30,528 nt of DNA from JAENVT01 sp031370745 (GTDB lineage Bacteria > Actinomycetota > Acidimicrobiia > Acidimicrobiales > Ilumatobacteraceae), in contig JANMQX010000179.1 in NCBI GenBank assembly GCA_031370745.1, forward strand, positions 1 to 30,528, written 5' to 3'. The stretch's first letter is position 1; every line of letters starts with the position of its first letter. The position numbers were made by a program, and so were the translations under genes. The notes below the pieces were generated by a model. It saw only the letters and a list, made by a program, of their open reading frames with translations. It did no database searches and was not told the origin of the DNA. This document shows positions 15,807-23,497 of this stretch, piece by piece.

Positions 15807-18755
15807 TCAGTTCGACAGCAACGGCCGCAGCAAATGAGAGATCTCGCTGGTGGGCTCATCTCTCCAGCGAGCGGGAACGGTCGGGTGCTGTCCGGTCGGC
15901 TCGGGTGCACGATGCGCGTCGACCACAGGCAGTTGCCCGGTTGGCGGCGGCATCGATCTGGGCGTCTGTGCCGGGATCTCGATCGTGGGGGAGGCGAAAA
16001 CAGACACCAGCTGCAGTTCTGGATCATCCACGCACTCCGGCTCGGGCTCGACCTCGAGCACAGCCTGCAGCACGGTTTGGGGTCCAGTAAATGCTGCCCC
16101 ATCAGCCTTCGCCACGTGTCCCATCGGTGGCGGCAGCTGGGCCTCAGCGACATCTGAGGGCTGATTCTCGAACTCCGAGAGCGCCGTCATCGCCACTGCG
16201 GAGAGCGGCTTGAAGAACAGATAGCCCTGGGCATACTCGCAGCCCAACCTGGCCAACTCCAATGCCTGACTCTCCGACTCGACACCCTCGGCGACGGTCG
16301 CCAAGCCCAGATTGCGAGCCATGTTGACGATCGTTTTGGCCAATGCCTGACTGCGCGGCTCGTTGACCGACTGCACGAACTCCTTGTCGATCTTGATGAT
16401 GTCGAGCGGCAGTCGCTGCACGTAGGCCAACGAGCTGTATCCGGTTCCGAAGTCGTCGAGCGCGGTACGGATTCCGCAGGCGCGTAGCTCGCTGAGTTGT
16501 GCGGTTGCCATCTCACTGTCGTCGATCAGCGTCGACTCCGTGATCTCCAGGACCAGTCGTTCGGGTGCCAGACCACTGAGACGCAGACTGCGCTGAACTC
16601 CCTCGACGAACGTCGACTCGCGCAACTGCACACCCGACACGTTGACCGTGACGAACATGGAGTCGTCGGCCCAACCGACTGCTGACATGCACGCCTGCTC
16701 GATGGCCCAAGCACCGATCGGGATGACCACGCCGGTCTGTTCGGCTAGCGGGATGAACTCGTTCGGGGGGACGTTGCCGTAGATGTGGTGATCCCATCGC
16801 AGCAGCGCCTCAGCTCCGACGGATCGACCATCCGTCAAGCGCACGATCGGTTGGTAGACGAGGTAGAGCTGGTCGCGTCCGAGCGCAGCCATGAGATCCC
16901 GTTTGTACTCGTTGCGTCGTTCGGTCTGGCGCCCGAGATCGGCGTCGAAACCTTCGATCTGCCCCTTGCCGAGCTGCTTGGCCCGGTACATCGCCAGGTC
17001 GGCGTGACGCATGAGATCGGACGCGCTGTTCTTCGGTTCGGCGACGGCGATTCCGATGCACCCGCTGACCGAGACCGACTGGAAGTCGTTGACCTGGATC
17101 GAATCCTTGAGGTCGCTGATGGCCTGCTGCGCCAAGACACTTGCTTCCGCAGTCGATGACTCGTGCAGCAGAACTCCGAACTCATCTCCTCCAAGGCGGG
17201 CAACAAGGTTCATCGCGTTCGCGAACCGAATCTTCAAACGATCTGCGACGGTGCGCAACAAGACATCGCCGGCCGAGTGCCCAAGGCCGTCGTTGATCGC
17301 TTTGAAGTCGTCGAGATCCAAGAAGAGCACCGTGGGGAGGTTGCCGCGCTGCAGTTCATCGCTGACTCTCGTCAAGAAGTTGGCGCGGTTTGCAAGACCG
17401 GTCAGCGAGTCGTGGTCGGCGCGATAGCTGAGCTGTCGCTCCAGGGTGCGATTGGCCGTCACGTCGCGCAGGGTCAACACGATCCCGGCGACCGCAACGT
17501 TCTCTGTGAGGTTCACCGCTGAGAGCTCCATCGTGCGGTGCTCGCCGTTGGTGTGCAAGACGGAAACTTCGATCGTCAGCGAACCTTCGGGTGGTAGCGC
17601 GCTGATCTCCTTCCACACATCGCCGGGTAGCCCGCTGTTGGTTCGAATGTCGATTCGCTCGACGTCGGTGCCGACCCACTCCTCACCGTCGAAGCCGAGC
17701 ACCGTTTGCAATGCCGGGCTTGTGTAGGAGATGCGGCCATCAACGTCGACGAGCACGACAACATCGCTCGAACGCTCGACCAACGACGCAAGGCGGTCGT
17801 TGCCACGGCTTTCGGCCAGGTTGCGCACGCTGACCGCCAAGCCCCACAGCCTGGTGAGAGCAAGCAGCGAGACCACCGTTGCGATACCGGCGGCGAACAG
17901 CACGGTCGAATGCTTCGCCGAGTCGTTCATCAATACCGCGATCAACACGACCTGTGGGGCGACGGCCGACAGCACGATCGAGAGCAATCGAATTCTGCTC
18001 AGCCGCACGGCGTGGTGCGCAACGTGAGCCGGCGAACTGTGATGCCGGTCGAGAGCAGCCCACACAAGGAAGCCGAAGGAGAGCGCTGTTATCGAGTTGA
18101 CGAGCATCGACGCGACATGGCCGGTGCCGACCTCGCCCCAGTAGTTCATCATGTTCGCGGCGAAGCGGGCGACCAGGGCCAATTGCAGTGCGACGAACGA
18201 ACGGCTGCGAGCCCTATAGCCGAGCGACAGACGTGCGCCGAGCGCGACGAGAACGAGGTCGGATGCCGGAAGGCTGAGAGACAACAGCCGACCGGACGAG
18301 TCCAGTGGCGATCTGGTCAGCGCTGGCTCGACGACAGCGACCCACATCACCAACGCTGTAGCCAGTGCGACGATGCTGGCCTCGATCGCCAGGTAGCGAT
18401 CTCGTATCGGCGAACGATCGGCGATCATGGCCAAGAGGGCCAAGGCGACAAGCGTGCGATCCGGCGCGCGCATCAAGCTGGCGAGATCGGAGAAGTCGCG
18501 CAGCCCGAAGGCAGAATGTGAGATGGTCAGGGCGTAGGCCGCGGCAGTCATCGCGCATGAACCGGCGATCGCTATCCACGCAACCTTGTCGCCATGTTCT
18601 CGCCAGCGCGCGCCGAACACCGCGGCGATCGCGGCGATCACGGGAGGACAAATCATCCACCGATAATCCGGTACCCAAACTGTGCGAAGTTGCCATCCAG
18701 AGAGCGCCAGAACAGCGCCAAGGCATGAGATCAGACCAACCCGCCACCACTTCAC
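15807..18755 (-). CDS. Membrane PAS-GGDEF-EAL protein (c-di-GMP turnover)
   Basis: A 982-aa protein. Residues 1-310 hold about nine hydrophobic helices, 320-440 a PAS domain (SSDVVVLVDVDGRISY), 445-610 a GGDEF domain with intact GGDEF at 522-526, and 625-865 an EAL domain. The EAL domain has E649-A-L, DDFGTGYSS (767-775), KIDKEFV and QGYLFFKP. Both catalytic sites look intact, so it could make or degrade cyclic di-GMP. The inhibitory RxxD site before GGDEF is absent (NAMN at 513-516). The last 110 residues are Pro-rich and acidic with repeats of the type PTGQ(L/H)P, probably disordered. GTG 18755 is chosen because a GATAAT -10 lies 6 nt upstream. It converges on holB with an 8-nt gap. Confidence 0.93.
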   Translation of the reverse strand: MKWWRVGLISCLGAVLALSGWQLRTVWVPDYRWMICPPVIAAIAAVFGARWREHGDKVAWIAIAGSCAMTAAAYALTISHSAFGLRDFSDLASLMRAPDRTLVALALLAMIADRSPIRDRYLAIEASIVALATALVMWVAVVEPALTRSPLDSSGRLLSLSLPASDLVLVALGARLSLGYRARSRSFVALQLALVARFAANMMNYWGEVGTGHVASMLVNSITALSFGFLVWAALDRHHSSPAHVAHHAVRLSRIRLLSIVLSAVAPQVVLIAVLMNDSAKHSTVLFAAGIATVVSLLALTRLWGLAVSVRNLAESRGNDRLASLVERSSDVVVLVDVDGRISYTSPALQTVLGFDGEEWVGTDVERIDIRTNSGLPGDVWKEISALPPEGSLTIEVSVLHTNGEHRTMELSAVNLTENVAVAGIVLTLRDVTANRTLERQLSYRADHDSLTGLANRANFLTRVSDELQRGNLPTVLFLDLDDFKAINDGLGHSAGDVLLRTVADRLKIRFANAMNLVARLGGDEFGVLLHESSTAEASVLAQQAISDLKDSIQVNDFQSVSVSGCIGIAVAEPKNSASDLMRHADLAMYRAKQLGKGQIEGFDADLGRQTERRNEYKRDLMAALGRDQLYLVYQPIVRLTDGRSVGAEALLRWDHHIYGNVPPNEFIPLAEQTGVVIPIGAWAIEQACMSAVGWADDSMFVTVNVSGVQLRESTFVEGVQRSLRLSGLAPERLVLEITESTLIDDSEMATAQLSELRACGIRTALDDFGTGYSSLAYVQRLPLDIIKIDKEFVQSVNEPRSQALAKTIVNMARNLGLATVAEGVESESQALELARLGCEYAQGYLFFKPLSAVAMTALSEFENQPSDVAEAQLPPPMGHVAKADGAAFTGPQTVLQAVLEVEPEPECVDDPELQLVSVFASPTIEIPAQTPRSMPPPTGQLPVVDAHRAPEPTGQHPTVPARWRDEPTSEISHLLRPLLSN

Positions 18756-18761
18756 GACGGA

Positions 18762-18767
18762 ATTATC
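18762..18767 (-). promoter_or_regulatory. Leaderless-type -10 (GATAAT) for the GGDEF-EAL gene
   Basis: On the minus strand GATAAT, one base from consensus, is followed by 6 nt and the GTG start at 18755. It sets this start and implies a transcript with almost no leader. Confidence 0.45.
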
Positions 18768-18874
18768 GGCAAGATCTCCTCAAGGGTTGAGCAAGTCACA
18801 CGCACGTAGTTTGGATGCACCGAACCAGAAGTCACAGGTACTGATATGGGATGTCATCGTCATTGGCCTCCCGC

Positions 18875-18880
18875 TACGAT
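18875..18880 (+). promoter_or_regulatory. Probable -10 (TACGAT) of the tRNA-Thr gene
   Basis: TACGAT ends 9 nt before the tRNA 5' end, the usual distance for a tRNA promoter. TGTCAT 17 bp upstream is a weak -35 candidate. Confidence 0.4.
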
Positions 18881-18889
18881 GCACGCCGC

Positions 18890-18965
18890 GCCCAGGTAGC
18901 TCAGTCGGTAGAGCAACGCACTCGTAATGCGTAGGTCGTGGGTTCGATTCCCACCTTGGGCTCCA
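18890..18965 (+). tRNA. tRNA-Thr(CGU) with encoded CCA
   Basis: A 76-nt tRNA. Acceptor GCCCAGG pairs with CTTGGGC (one G-T pair), the D stem is GCTC/GAGC, the anticodon stem ACGCA/TGCGT encloses CTCGTAA, and the T arm is GTGGG TTCGATT CCCAC. The anticodon is CGU, reading ACG threonine codons. The CCA end is encoded. It stands alone between the GGDEF-EAL gene and the SRPBCC gene. Confidence 0.96.
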
Positions 18966-19033
18966 GCGGCCCGCAGCATCGAGAAGTATCCCCTCGTCGC
19001 ATGAGGCCCCACGACACGGCACGGGCGCTCGGT

Positions 19034-19061
19034 ACATCCAGAAGGGCTGTTCGCTCCGTAG
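19034..19061 (+). promoter_or_regulatory. Possible SigK-like ECF promoter before the SRPBCC gene
   Basis: ACATCC (19034-19039) and CCGTAG (19056-19061) are 16 bp apart. This resembles the mycobacterial SigK promoter (CCATCC, about 17 bp, CCGAAT), and the ECF factor at the end of this cluster looks SigK-like. Transcription would start near 19067. It is a single weak match. Confidence 0.22.
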
Positions 19062-19115
19062 CTCCCTACGCAGGTCCAAGTGACTTCCCTCCCTGCCAAT
19101 CGAATGGAGAACGCC

Positions 19116-19553
19116 ATGGCTCGCTACACAACCTCGATACGCACAACTCGTTCCAGCGTCGCCGCGTTCGAGTACATGGCCGACCTCAGGAACTTCGAGC
19201 ACTGGGACCCCGGGGTGAAAGGCGTGACGCAGGTGACCGGCGACGGTGCAGGGGCAGGCGCCGTGTTCGATGTCGTCGTCGATGCACCCGGCGGCCTCAC
19301 GTTGCGCTACCGCACCACGCACTTCGACCCGCCTCGCAAGATCGTCATCGAGGCGAAGAGCCGACTGCTCACCTCGATCGACCAGATCGACGTGCGCGAG
19401 GAAGGCGGCTCGACCGTGGTTACCTACAGCGCCGGCCTTGCATTCAATGGCCCGCTGCGGGTGTTCGATGTGGTGTTGCGACCGTTCTTCAACCGAATCG
19501 GCGATCGCGCCAAAGCCGGCCTTCTCCGCGAGCTCGACGGCCACCCTGCATGA
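19116..19553 (+). CDS. SRPBCC-family protein
   Basis: A 145-aa protein of the START/Bet v1-like fold, which encloses a hydrophobic ligand cavity. It begins with the strand MARYTTSIRT, followed by VAAFEYMADLRNFEHWDPGV, the typical two-helix entry with the conserved W-D-P. It ends in a long C-terminal helix (IGDRAKAGLLRELDG). ATG 19116 is chosen because TGGAGA lies about 6 nt upstream; the frame is open to GTG 19080. The stop overlaps the SDR start (ATGA), so the two are translationally coupled. The pair may handle a lipid or polyketide-like substrate (inference). It opens the cluster that ends with the B12 photosensor-like gene. Confidence 0.82.
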   Translation: MARYTTSIRTTRSSVAAFEYMADLRNFEHWDPGVKGVTQVTGDGAGAGAVFDVVVDAPGGLTLRYRTTHFDPPRKIVIEAKSRLLTSIDQIDVREEGGSTVVTYSAGLAFNGPLRVFDVVLRPFFNRIGDRAKAGLLRELDGHPA

Positions 19554-20524
19554 GCGTCGCTGACCTCATCGACCACGTCATCGAGGCGCCGATCGTCACG
19601 AGCTTCACAAACATCGGCTACGACCTCCGCTCTCGTCTCCACCATTGGCAGCCACTCGACTCGTTCGACATGGCGGGTCGTACCGTCATCGTCACGGGGG
19701 CTACCTCTGGGCTCGGTCGGCACGCCGCTCAGCGGTTTGCCGAGATCGGTGCAACAGTCATTCTCTCCGGTCGTAACCAAGACAAGACCGAACGAGTGCG
19801 TGATGAAATCTCCCTGGCGACGGGCTCGACATCGATTGACGTGGCGATCGCCGACATGAGCGATCTCGACCAGGTGCGCCGGCTCGCCGACAGCGTGAGC
19901 TCCCGGTACGAACAGATCGACGTTCTGGTGCACAACGCAGGCGCGCTGAGTGCTGAGCGTCGTACAAACGCCGACGGCGTCGAGGCCACAGTCGCCAGCC
20001 AGGTGCTCGGTCCGTTTCTACTCACCAGCCTGCTCCTCGGTCCACTCCGCCGATCTGGCTCTGGCCGGGTTGTCACGGTGTCGTCGGGCGGCATGTACGC
20101 GACCGGGCTCACCGTCAGCGAACTGCAGATGAGCGAGAGCGACTACAGGGGAAGCGAGCAATACGCACGAGCAAAGCGCGCTCAGGTCACCCTCAACGAG
20201 ATGTGGGCCGAGCGAACCGATCCCGCCGAGGTCGTCTTCCATGCGATGCATCCCGGCTGGGCCGACACCCCAGGTGTTGCTGCCTCCCTGCCGACGTTCC
20301 GCAAGATCACCAGGCCCTTGCTCCGTTCGGTGGAACAGGGTGCCGACACGATGGTGTGGTTGGGTGCCGCCGACGAGCCGGGGGCAACGACCGGAGGGTT
20401 CTGGCTCGACCGCCGCCGCCGCTCGATTCACAAGCTCCCCAGCACCCGCCGCACCGATACGCCCGAGCGTCGTGCCGCGCTGTGGCAGTGGTGCGTCGCC
20501 CAGACAGATTCGCAGATCGCCTGA
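19550..20524 (+). CDS. Short-chain dehydrogenase/reductase
   Basis: A 324-aa NAD(P)-dependent oxidoreductase. It has TGATSGLG (49-56) for the cofactor, NAG (129-131), a catalytic Ser in VVTVSSGG (178/179) and the Y205-x3-K209 pair. A 40-residue N-terminal extension precedes the Rossmann fold (MSVADLIDHVIEAPIVTSF). The C-terminal region with GGFWLDRRRRSIHKL resembles SDRs related to retinol dehydrogenase/WW-domain oxidoreductase-like proteins. ATG 19550 overlaps the SRPBCC stop. It lies in the same direction as the FAD oxidoreductase and B12 genes downstream after a 140-bp gap. Confidence 0.9.
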   Translation: MSVADLIDHVIEAPIVTSFTNIGYDLRSRLHHWQPLDSFDMAGRTVIVTGATSGLGRHAAQRFAEIGATVILSGRNQDKTERVRDEISLATGSTSIDVAIADMSDLDQVRRLADSVSSRYEQIDVLVHNAGALSAERRTNADGVEATVASQVLGPFLLTSLLLGPLRRSGSGRVVTVSSGGMYATGLTVSELQMSESDYRGSEQYARAKRAQVTLNEMWAERTDPAEVVFHAMHPGWADTPGVAASLPTFRKITRPLLRSVEQGADTMVWLGAADEPGATTGGFWLDRRRRSIHKLPSTRRTDTPERRAALWQWCVAQTDSQIA

Positions 20525-20654
20525 TCGATGAGGTGCGGTCCGTGCCAACGTGTCGTCGTCGGCGACCGTCCAACAAAGCGACGGGTCCGTGAACGCCCAC
20601 ATCGCAACATCCGGCCGCACGAGGTTCGACAATCCGTCGGTGTCGGTCGCTCCG

Positions 20655-20660
20655 TACTCT
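20655..20660 (+). promoter_or_regulatory. -10-like TACTCT before the DUF427 gene
   Basis: TACTCT lies 4 nt before GTG 20665 and 10 nt before ATG 20671. This suggests a second, leaderless transcript start inside the cluster. The 140-bp gap (20525-20664) that contains it shows no terminator or small gene. Confidence 0.3.
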
Positions 20661-20670
20661 TGTCGTGAGC

Positions 20671-21174
20671 ATGAGACGACCCGCATCCGGTTGGATCGAC
20701 CCCGGGCCCGGCCAAGAGTCGGTATGGGACTACCCGCGACCACCCCGGCTGGAGCCAGTGCTGGCGCGGCTGCGCGTCGTTCTCGGCGGAGCGACAATCG
20801 CTGATACGACGTCGGGGATGCGTGTGCTCGAAACCAGCCATCCACCGAATTACTACTTTCCGCTCGCGGACGTACGCCCTGAAGCGATCAGCCTGGATGA
20901 CGACGCGAGCTGGTGCGAATGGAAGGGCCGTGCGCACTACTACACCGTGCGTGGCGGGGATTGCATGGTGCCGCATGGGGCGTGGGGCTACGCCGATCCG
21001 TCGCCGGCATACCGTGCGCTCGGCGGAATGGTCGCGTTCTACCCAGCGCTCATGGATCAATGTTGGGTCGACGATGAACTGGCGAGCCCGCAACCGGGCG
21101 GTTTCTACGGTGGCTGGATCACCCAGTCGATCATCGGGCCCTTCAAGGGCGGCCCCGGCTCTCGCTCATGGTGA
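20671..21174 (+). CDS. DUF427-family protein
   Basis: A 167-aa protein (169 aa if GTG 20665 is used). It contains the DUF427 core: RVVLGGATIADTTSGMRVLETSHPP, then YYFPLADV, a Cys-Trp pair in SWCEWKGRAHYY, and the closing AWGYADPSPAYRALGGMVAFYP. DUF427 proteins are small beta-rich proteins of unknown biochemical role, common in actinobacteria, sometimes found near light or carotenoid genes. It is followed by the FAD oxidoreductase after 13 nt, so the two are probably in one transcript. I cannot assign a reaction. Confidence 0.82.
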   Translation: MRRPASGWIDPGPGQESVWDYPRPPRLEPVLARLRVVLGGATIADTTSGMRVLETSHPPNYYFPLADVRPEAISLDDDASWCEWKGRAHYYTVRGGDCMVPHGAWGYADPSPAYRALGGMVAFYPALMDQCWVDDELASPQPGGFYGGWITQSIIGPFKGGPGSRSW

Positions 21175-21187
21175 CGCGACGGGGGCG

Positions 21188-22465
21188 ATGGTGAGTCCAG
21201 TCGTGATCGTGGGTGCCGGTCTCGCTGGTCTGGCCTGTGCGCAGGATCTCAGTCGCGCCGGCATCGAGTGCCAGGTGCTCGAGGCGTCCGATGGCGTGGG
21301 GGGTCGTGTCCGCACCGACGCCATTGATGGCTTCTTGCTCGATCGGGGTTTTCAGGTCCTGTCCACCGCGTATCCCGAAGTCGTACGTCGCCTCGATGCC
21401 GACGCGCTGGACCTTCAGACCTTCGAACCGGGCGCAGTCATACGGGTCGGTGGTGGCTTCCATCACGTCGCAGATCCGCGACGAAAGCCGATGCGGATAC
21501 CGTCTACGCTCTCGGCGCCGATCGGTACGCTTGGCGACAAAGCGCGCCTGCTTCGCCTACTCGTGGACGTGCGCTTTCACACAGTCGTCGAGCTTCTGCG
21601 AAGACCCGACATGACGACTGCAGAACGCCTTGCCCGCTCAGGCTTCTCCGACCAGATGATCGAGTCGTTCTGGCGCCCACTGTTCGCCGGCATCCAACTC
21701 GACCCCCGGCTGGAAACCTCGAGCCGACTCTTCGACACGATCCTGCGGATGATCGCGACCGGCTCCACCGCTGTACCGCGGCGCGGGATGGGTGCGATCC
21801 CCGACCAGCTCGCCGCGACGCTGCCGGAAGGCACCGTTCGATTCGGCGCGCGTGTCGTATCCATCGACGGAGCGGGTGTCGCGCTCGAAGACGGTGAGCG
21901 CATCGGCGCTCGCACTGTCGTGGTCGCTACCGAGGGCCCGGTCGCACACGCGCTGCTCGGCGACCGGGTGCCCGATCTGGGCTCACGGGCGGCGGCATGT
22001 TGTTGGTTCTCCGCTCCCCGGGCACCACTACCTGGACCGGTGCTCGTGCTCGACGGCGAGTCACAAGGACCGGCGAGGAATCTCGCCGTGATGAGCGAGG
22101 TGTCGCCGTCGTACGCACCGGTCGGTCGCGCCCTCGTAGCCGCCGCCGTTCCCGGACCCGACGCGCTCGACCCGACCGTGACGATCCGCGTGCGCGACCA
22201 GCTCGCCCGCTGGTTCGGATCGACCGCATCCGAGTGGGAACATCTGCGAACCGACGTCATACCGCACGGACAGCCGGTGCAGCGTCCACCCTTCAATCCC
22301 AAGCAATCGGTCTCACTGACCGATGGCCTGTTCGTGTGCGGCGACCACCGCGACACGGCGTCGATCCAGGGCGCACTGTTCAGCGGGGGACGCGCGGCGA
22401 CCGCCGTGCTTCGGAGTCTGGGCGGCGAGGCAATGACCTCCCGCCCCAGCTCAGCCGCCACATAA
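21188..22465 (+). CDS. FAD-dependent oxidoreductase (amine oxidase/phytoene desaturase-like)
   Basis: A 425-aa flavoprotein. The N-terminal Rossmann motif is VIVGAGLAGLACAQDL (G9-x-G11-x2-G14) with E32 for the ribose and the second glycine motif DGVGGRVRTD. The C-terminal FAD-binding segment is DGLFVCGDHRDTASIQGALFSG. This is the layout of the protoporphyrinogen oxidase, phytoene desaturase and monoamine oxidase superfamily. Members near light-regulated ECF sigma genes occur in several bacterial groups, but substrate cannot be read. ATG 21188 follows a G-rich stretch. It precedes the B12 gene by 33 nt and shares direction, so it is probably co-transcribed and a likely functional output of the sensor. 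Confidence 0.88.
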   Translation: MVSPVVIVGAGLAGLACAQDLSRAGIECQVLEASDGVGGRVRTDAIDGFLLDRGFQVLSTAYPEVVRRLDADALDLQTFEPGAVIRVGGGFHHVADPRRKPMRIPSTLSAPIGTLGDKARLLRLLVDVRFHTVVELLRRPDMTTAERLARSGFSDQMIESFWRPLFAGIQLDPRLETSSRLFDTILRMIATGSTAVPRRGMGAIPDQLAATLPEGTVRFGARVVSIDGAGVALEDGERIGARTVVVATEGPVAHALLGDRVPDLGSRAAACCWFSAPRAPLPGPVLVLDGESQGPARNLAVMSEVSPSYAPVGRALVAAAVPGPDALDPTVTIRVRDQLARWFGSTASEWEHLRTDVIPHGQPVQRPPFNPKQSVSLTDGLFVCGDHRDTASIQGALFSGGRAATAVLRSLGGEAMTSRPSSAAT

Positions 22466-22474
22466 TTTCGAAAT
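22465..22474. repeat. 10-bp palindrome ATTTCGAAAT before the B12 gene
   Basis: A perfect palindrome that starts on the last base of the FAD oxidoreductase stop codon and lies 24 nt before the photosensor ATG. It is AT-rich against a GC-rich background. It could be an operator or chance. Confidence 0.3.
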
Positions 22475-22485
22475 CAAACGTGCAC

Positions 22486-22490
22486 GGAGG
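22486..22490 (+). promoter_or_regulatory. Ribosome binding site GGAGG of the B12 photosensor-like gene
   Basis: GGAGG lies 8 nt before ATG 22499. It is one of the few full sites in the window and fixes the start, showing that no MerR domain is encoded upstream in frame. Confidence 0.6.
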
Positions 22491-22498
22491 CAGTCCAC

Positions 22499-23488
22499 AT
22501 GAGTCACGAGTTCGCCCCAGCCAGATACGCCGACGAGCGTCTGGCGATGTTGGCCGCCCTCGTCAACGGCGACGTCACCCTTGCCTATCGACTCGCAACT
22601 CAGCTCCTCGCTGATGGCGTGCCATTCGACGACATCGCCATCGACGTCCTCCGGCCCGTACAAGCCGAGCTCGGTCTCCGCTGGGCGGTCGGAGACATCG
22701 GCATCGCCTTCGAGCACGCAGCAAGCGAAGCGGTTCACGAGCTCTTGGTGAGACTCGGCGCGATCGCGGAAGCGCCAACTGGGCCGACGGTCGTCATCGC
22801 CAGTCCCGAGGCCGAGGCGCACGCTCTCGGGGCCCGCGTCGTCGCCTGCGCGCTCGCACTCGAGGGGTTTCGGGTCCTCTTCCTCGGAGCGTCAGTGCCT
22901 GCCGCCGACCTGGAGGACTTCCTTGATTTCCACAGCCCGCTTGCCCTTGCCCTGAGCTGTTCGATGCCATCCGCCCTCGTCAAGGCGGTGAGCTCCGTCG
23001 CCGCGGCACACCGGGTCGGAATACCGGTCGTGGGCGGCGGCAGCGCATTCACGACCGAGCAACGCGCTCGTCGGCTCGGCATCGACGCACTCGCACGTGT
23101 ACCAAGCGATGCAGTCGAGCGTCTCAGGGCCTGGGAGGCCTCGCCCCCGGATGGTCTCGCAGCAGAACCCGAGCCAGTCGCCGAGCAACGCGGTCTCGCC
23201 GATGGAAGTCAAAGACTGATTGCGATCGCGCTCGATGCAGTGCAAAACGACGAGAGTCGGCGCCACGGCCTTTCCGAGGAAGTGGCGCGCGTTCTGCAGA
23301 TAGTCGAGGGTGCGCTTCTGCTCGACGAGCCCAGCCTGCTCGACGAACACATCCACTGGCTCCGTGAGACCGGCCCAGCTCACGGTCTCCCGCGAGCGTC
23401 GTTGGACGACGCGCTGAGTGCGCTCGCTGCGGCGATGGACGGCGACCTGCAACGTGCCGGGCACCTTCTCGCCGCAGCATTGCGCTAG
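22499..23488 (+). CDS. CarH/LitR-like cobalamin photosensory protein without DNA-binding domain
   Basis: A 329-aa protein. Residues 10-90 form the B12-binding helical cap, with W62 followed by nine residues and E72-H73: exactly the Wx9EH motif that in CarH contacts the adenosyl group and underlies light sensing. Residues 96-200 are the Rossmann B12 domain with E106-x-H108-x2-G111; H108 is the expected lower axial ligand. The MerR helix-turn-helix that precedes these domains in CarH and LitR is absent, and the start is fixed by GGAGG. Residues 210-329 are a helical C-terminal domain I do not recognise (LSEEVARVLQIVEGALLLDE, DDALSALAAAMDGDL). AerR/PpaA-type B12 proteins also lack a DNA-binding domain and act through partners. 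It converges on an ECF sigma gene 9 bp away. Confidence 0.85.
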   Translation: MSHEFAPARYADERLAMLAALVNGDVTLAYRLATQLLADGVPFDDIAIDVLRPVQAELGLRWAVGDIGIAFEHAASEAVHELLVRLGAIAEAPTGPTVVIASPEAEAHALGARVVACALALEGFRVLFLGASVPAADLEDFLDFHSPLALALSCSMPSALVKAVSSVAAAHRVGIPVVGGGSAFTTEQRARRLGIDALARVPSDAVERLRAWEASPPDGLAAEPEPVAEQRGLADGSQRLIAIALDAVQNDESRRHGLSEEVARVLQIVEGALLLDEPSLLDEHIHWLRETGPAHGLPRASLDDALSALAAAMDGDLQRAGHLLAAALR

Positions 23489-23497
23489 CTGTGCACG

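Noticed and set aside
18938..19549. Upstream extension of the SDR frame through tRNA-Thr end and the SRPBCC gene
   Set aside because: It is the SRPBCC gene in another frame, and ATG 19550 has a clear ATGA overlap.
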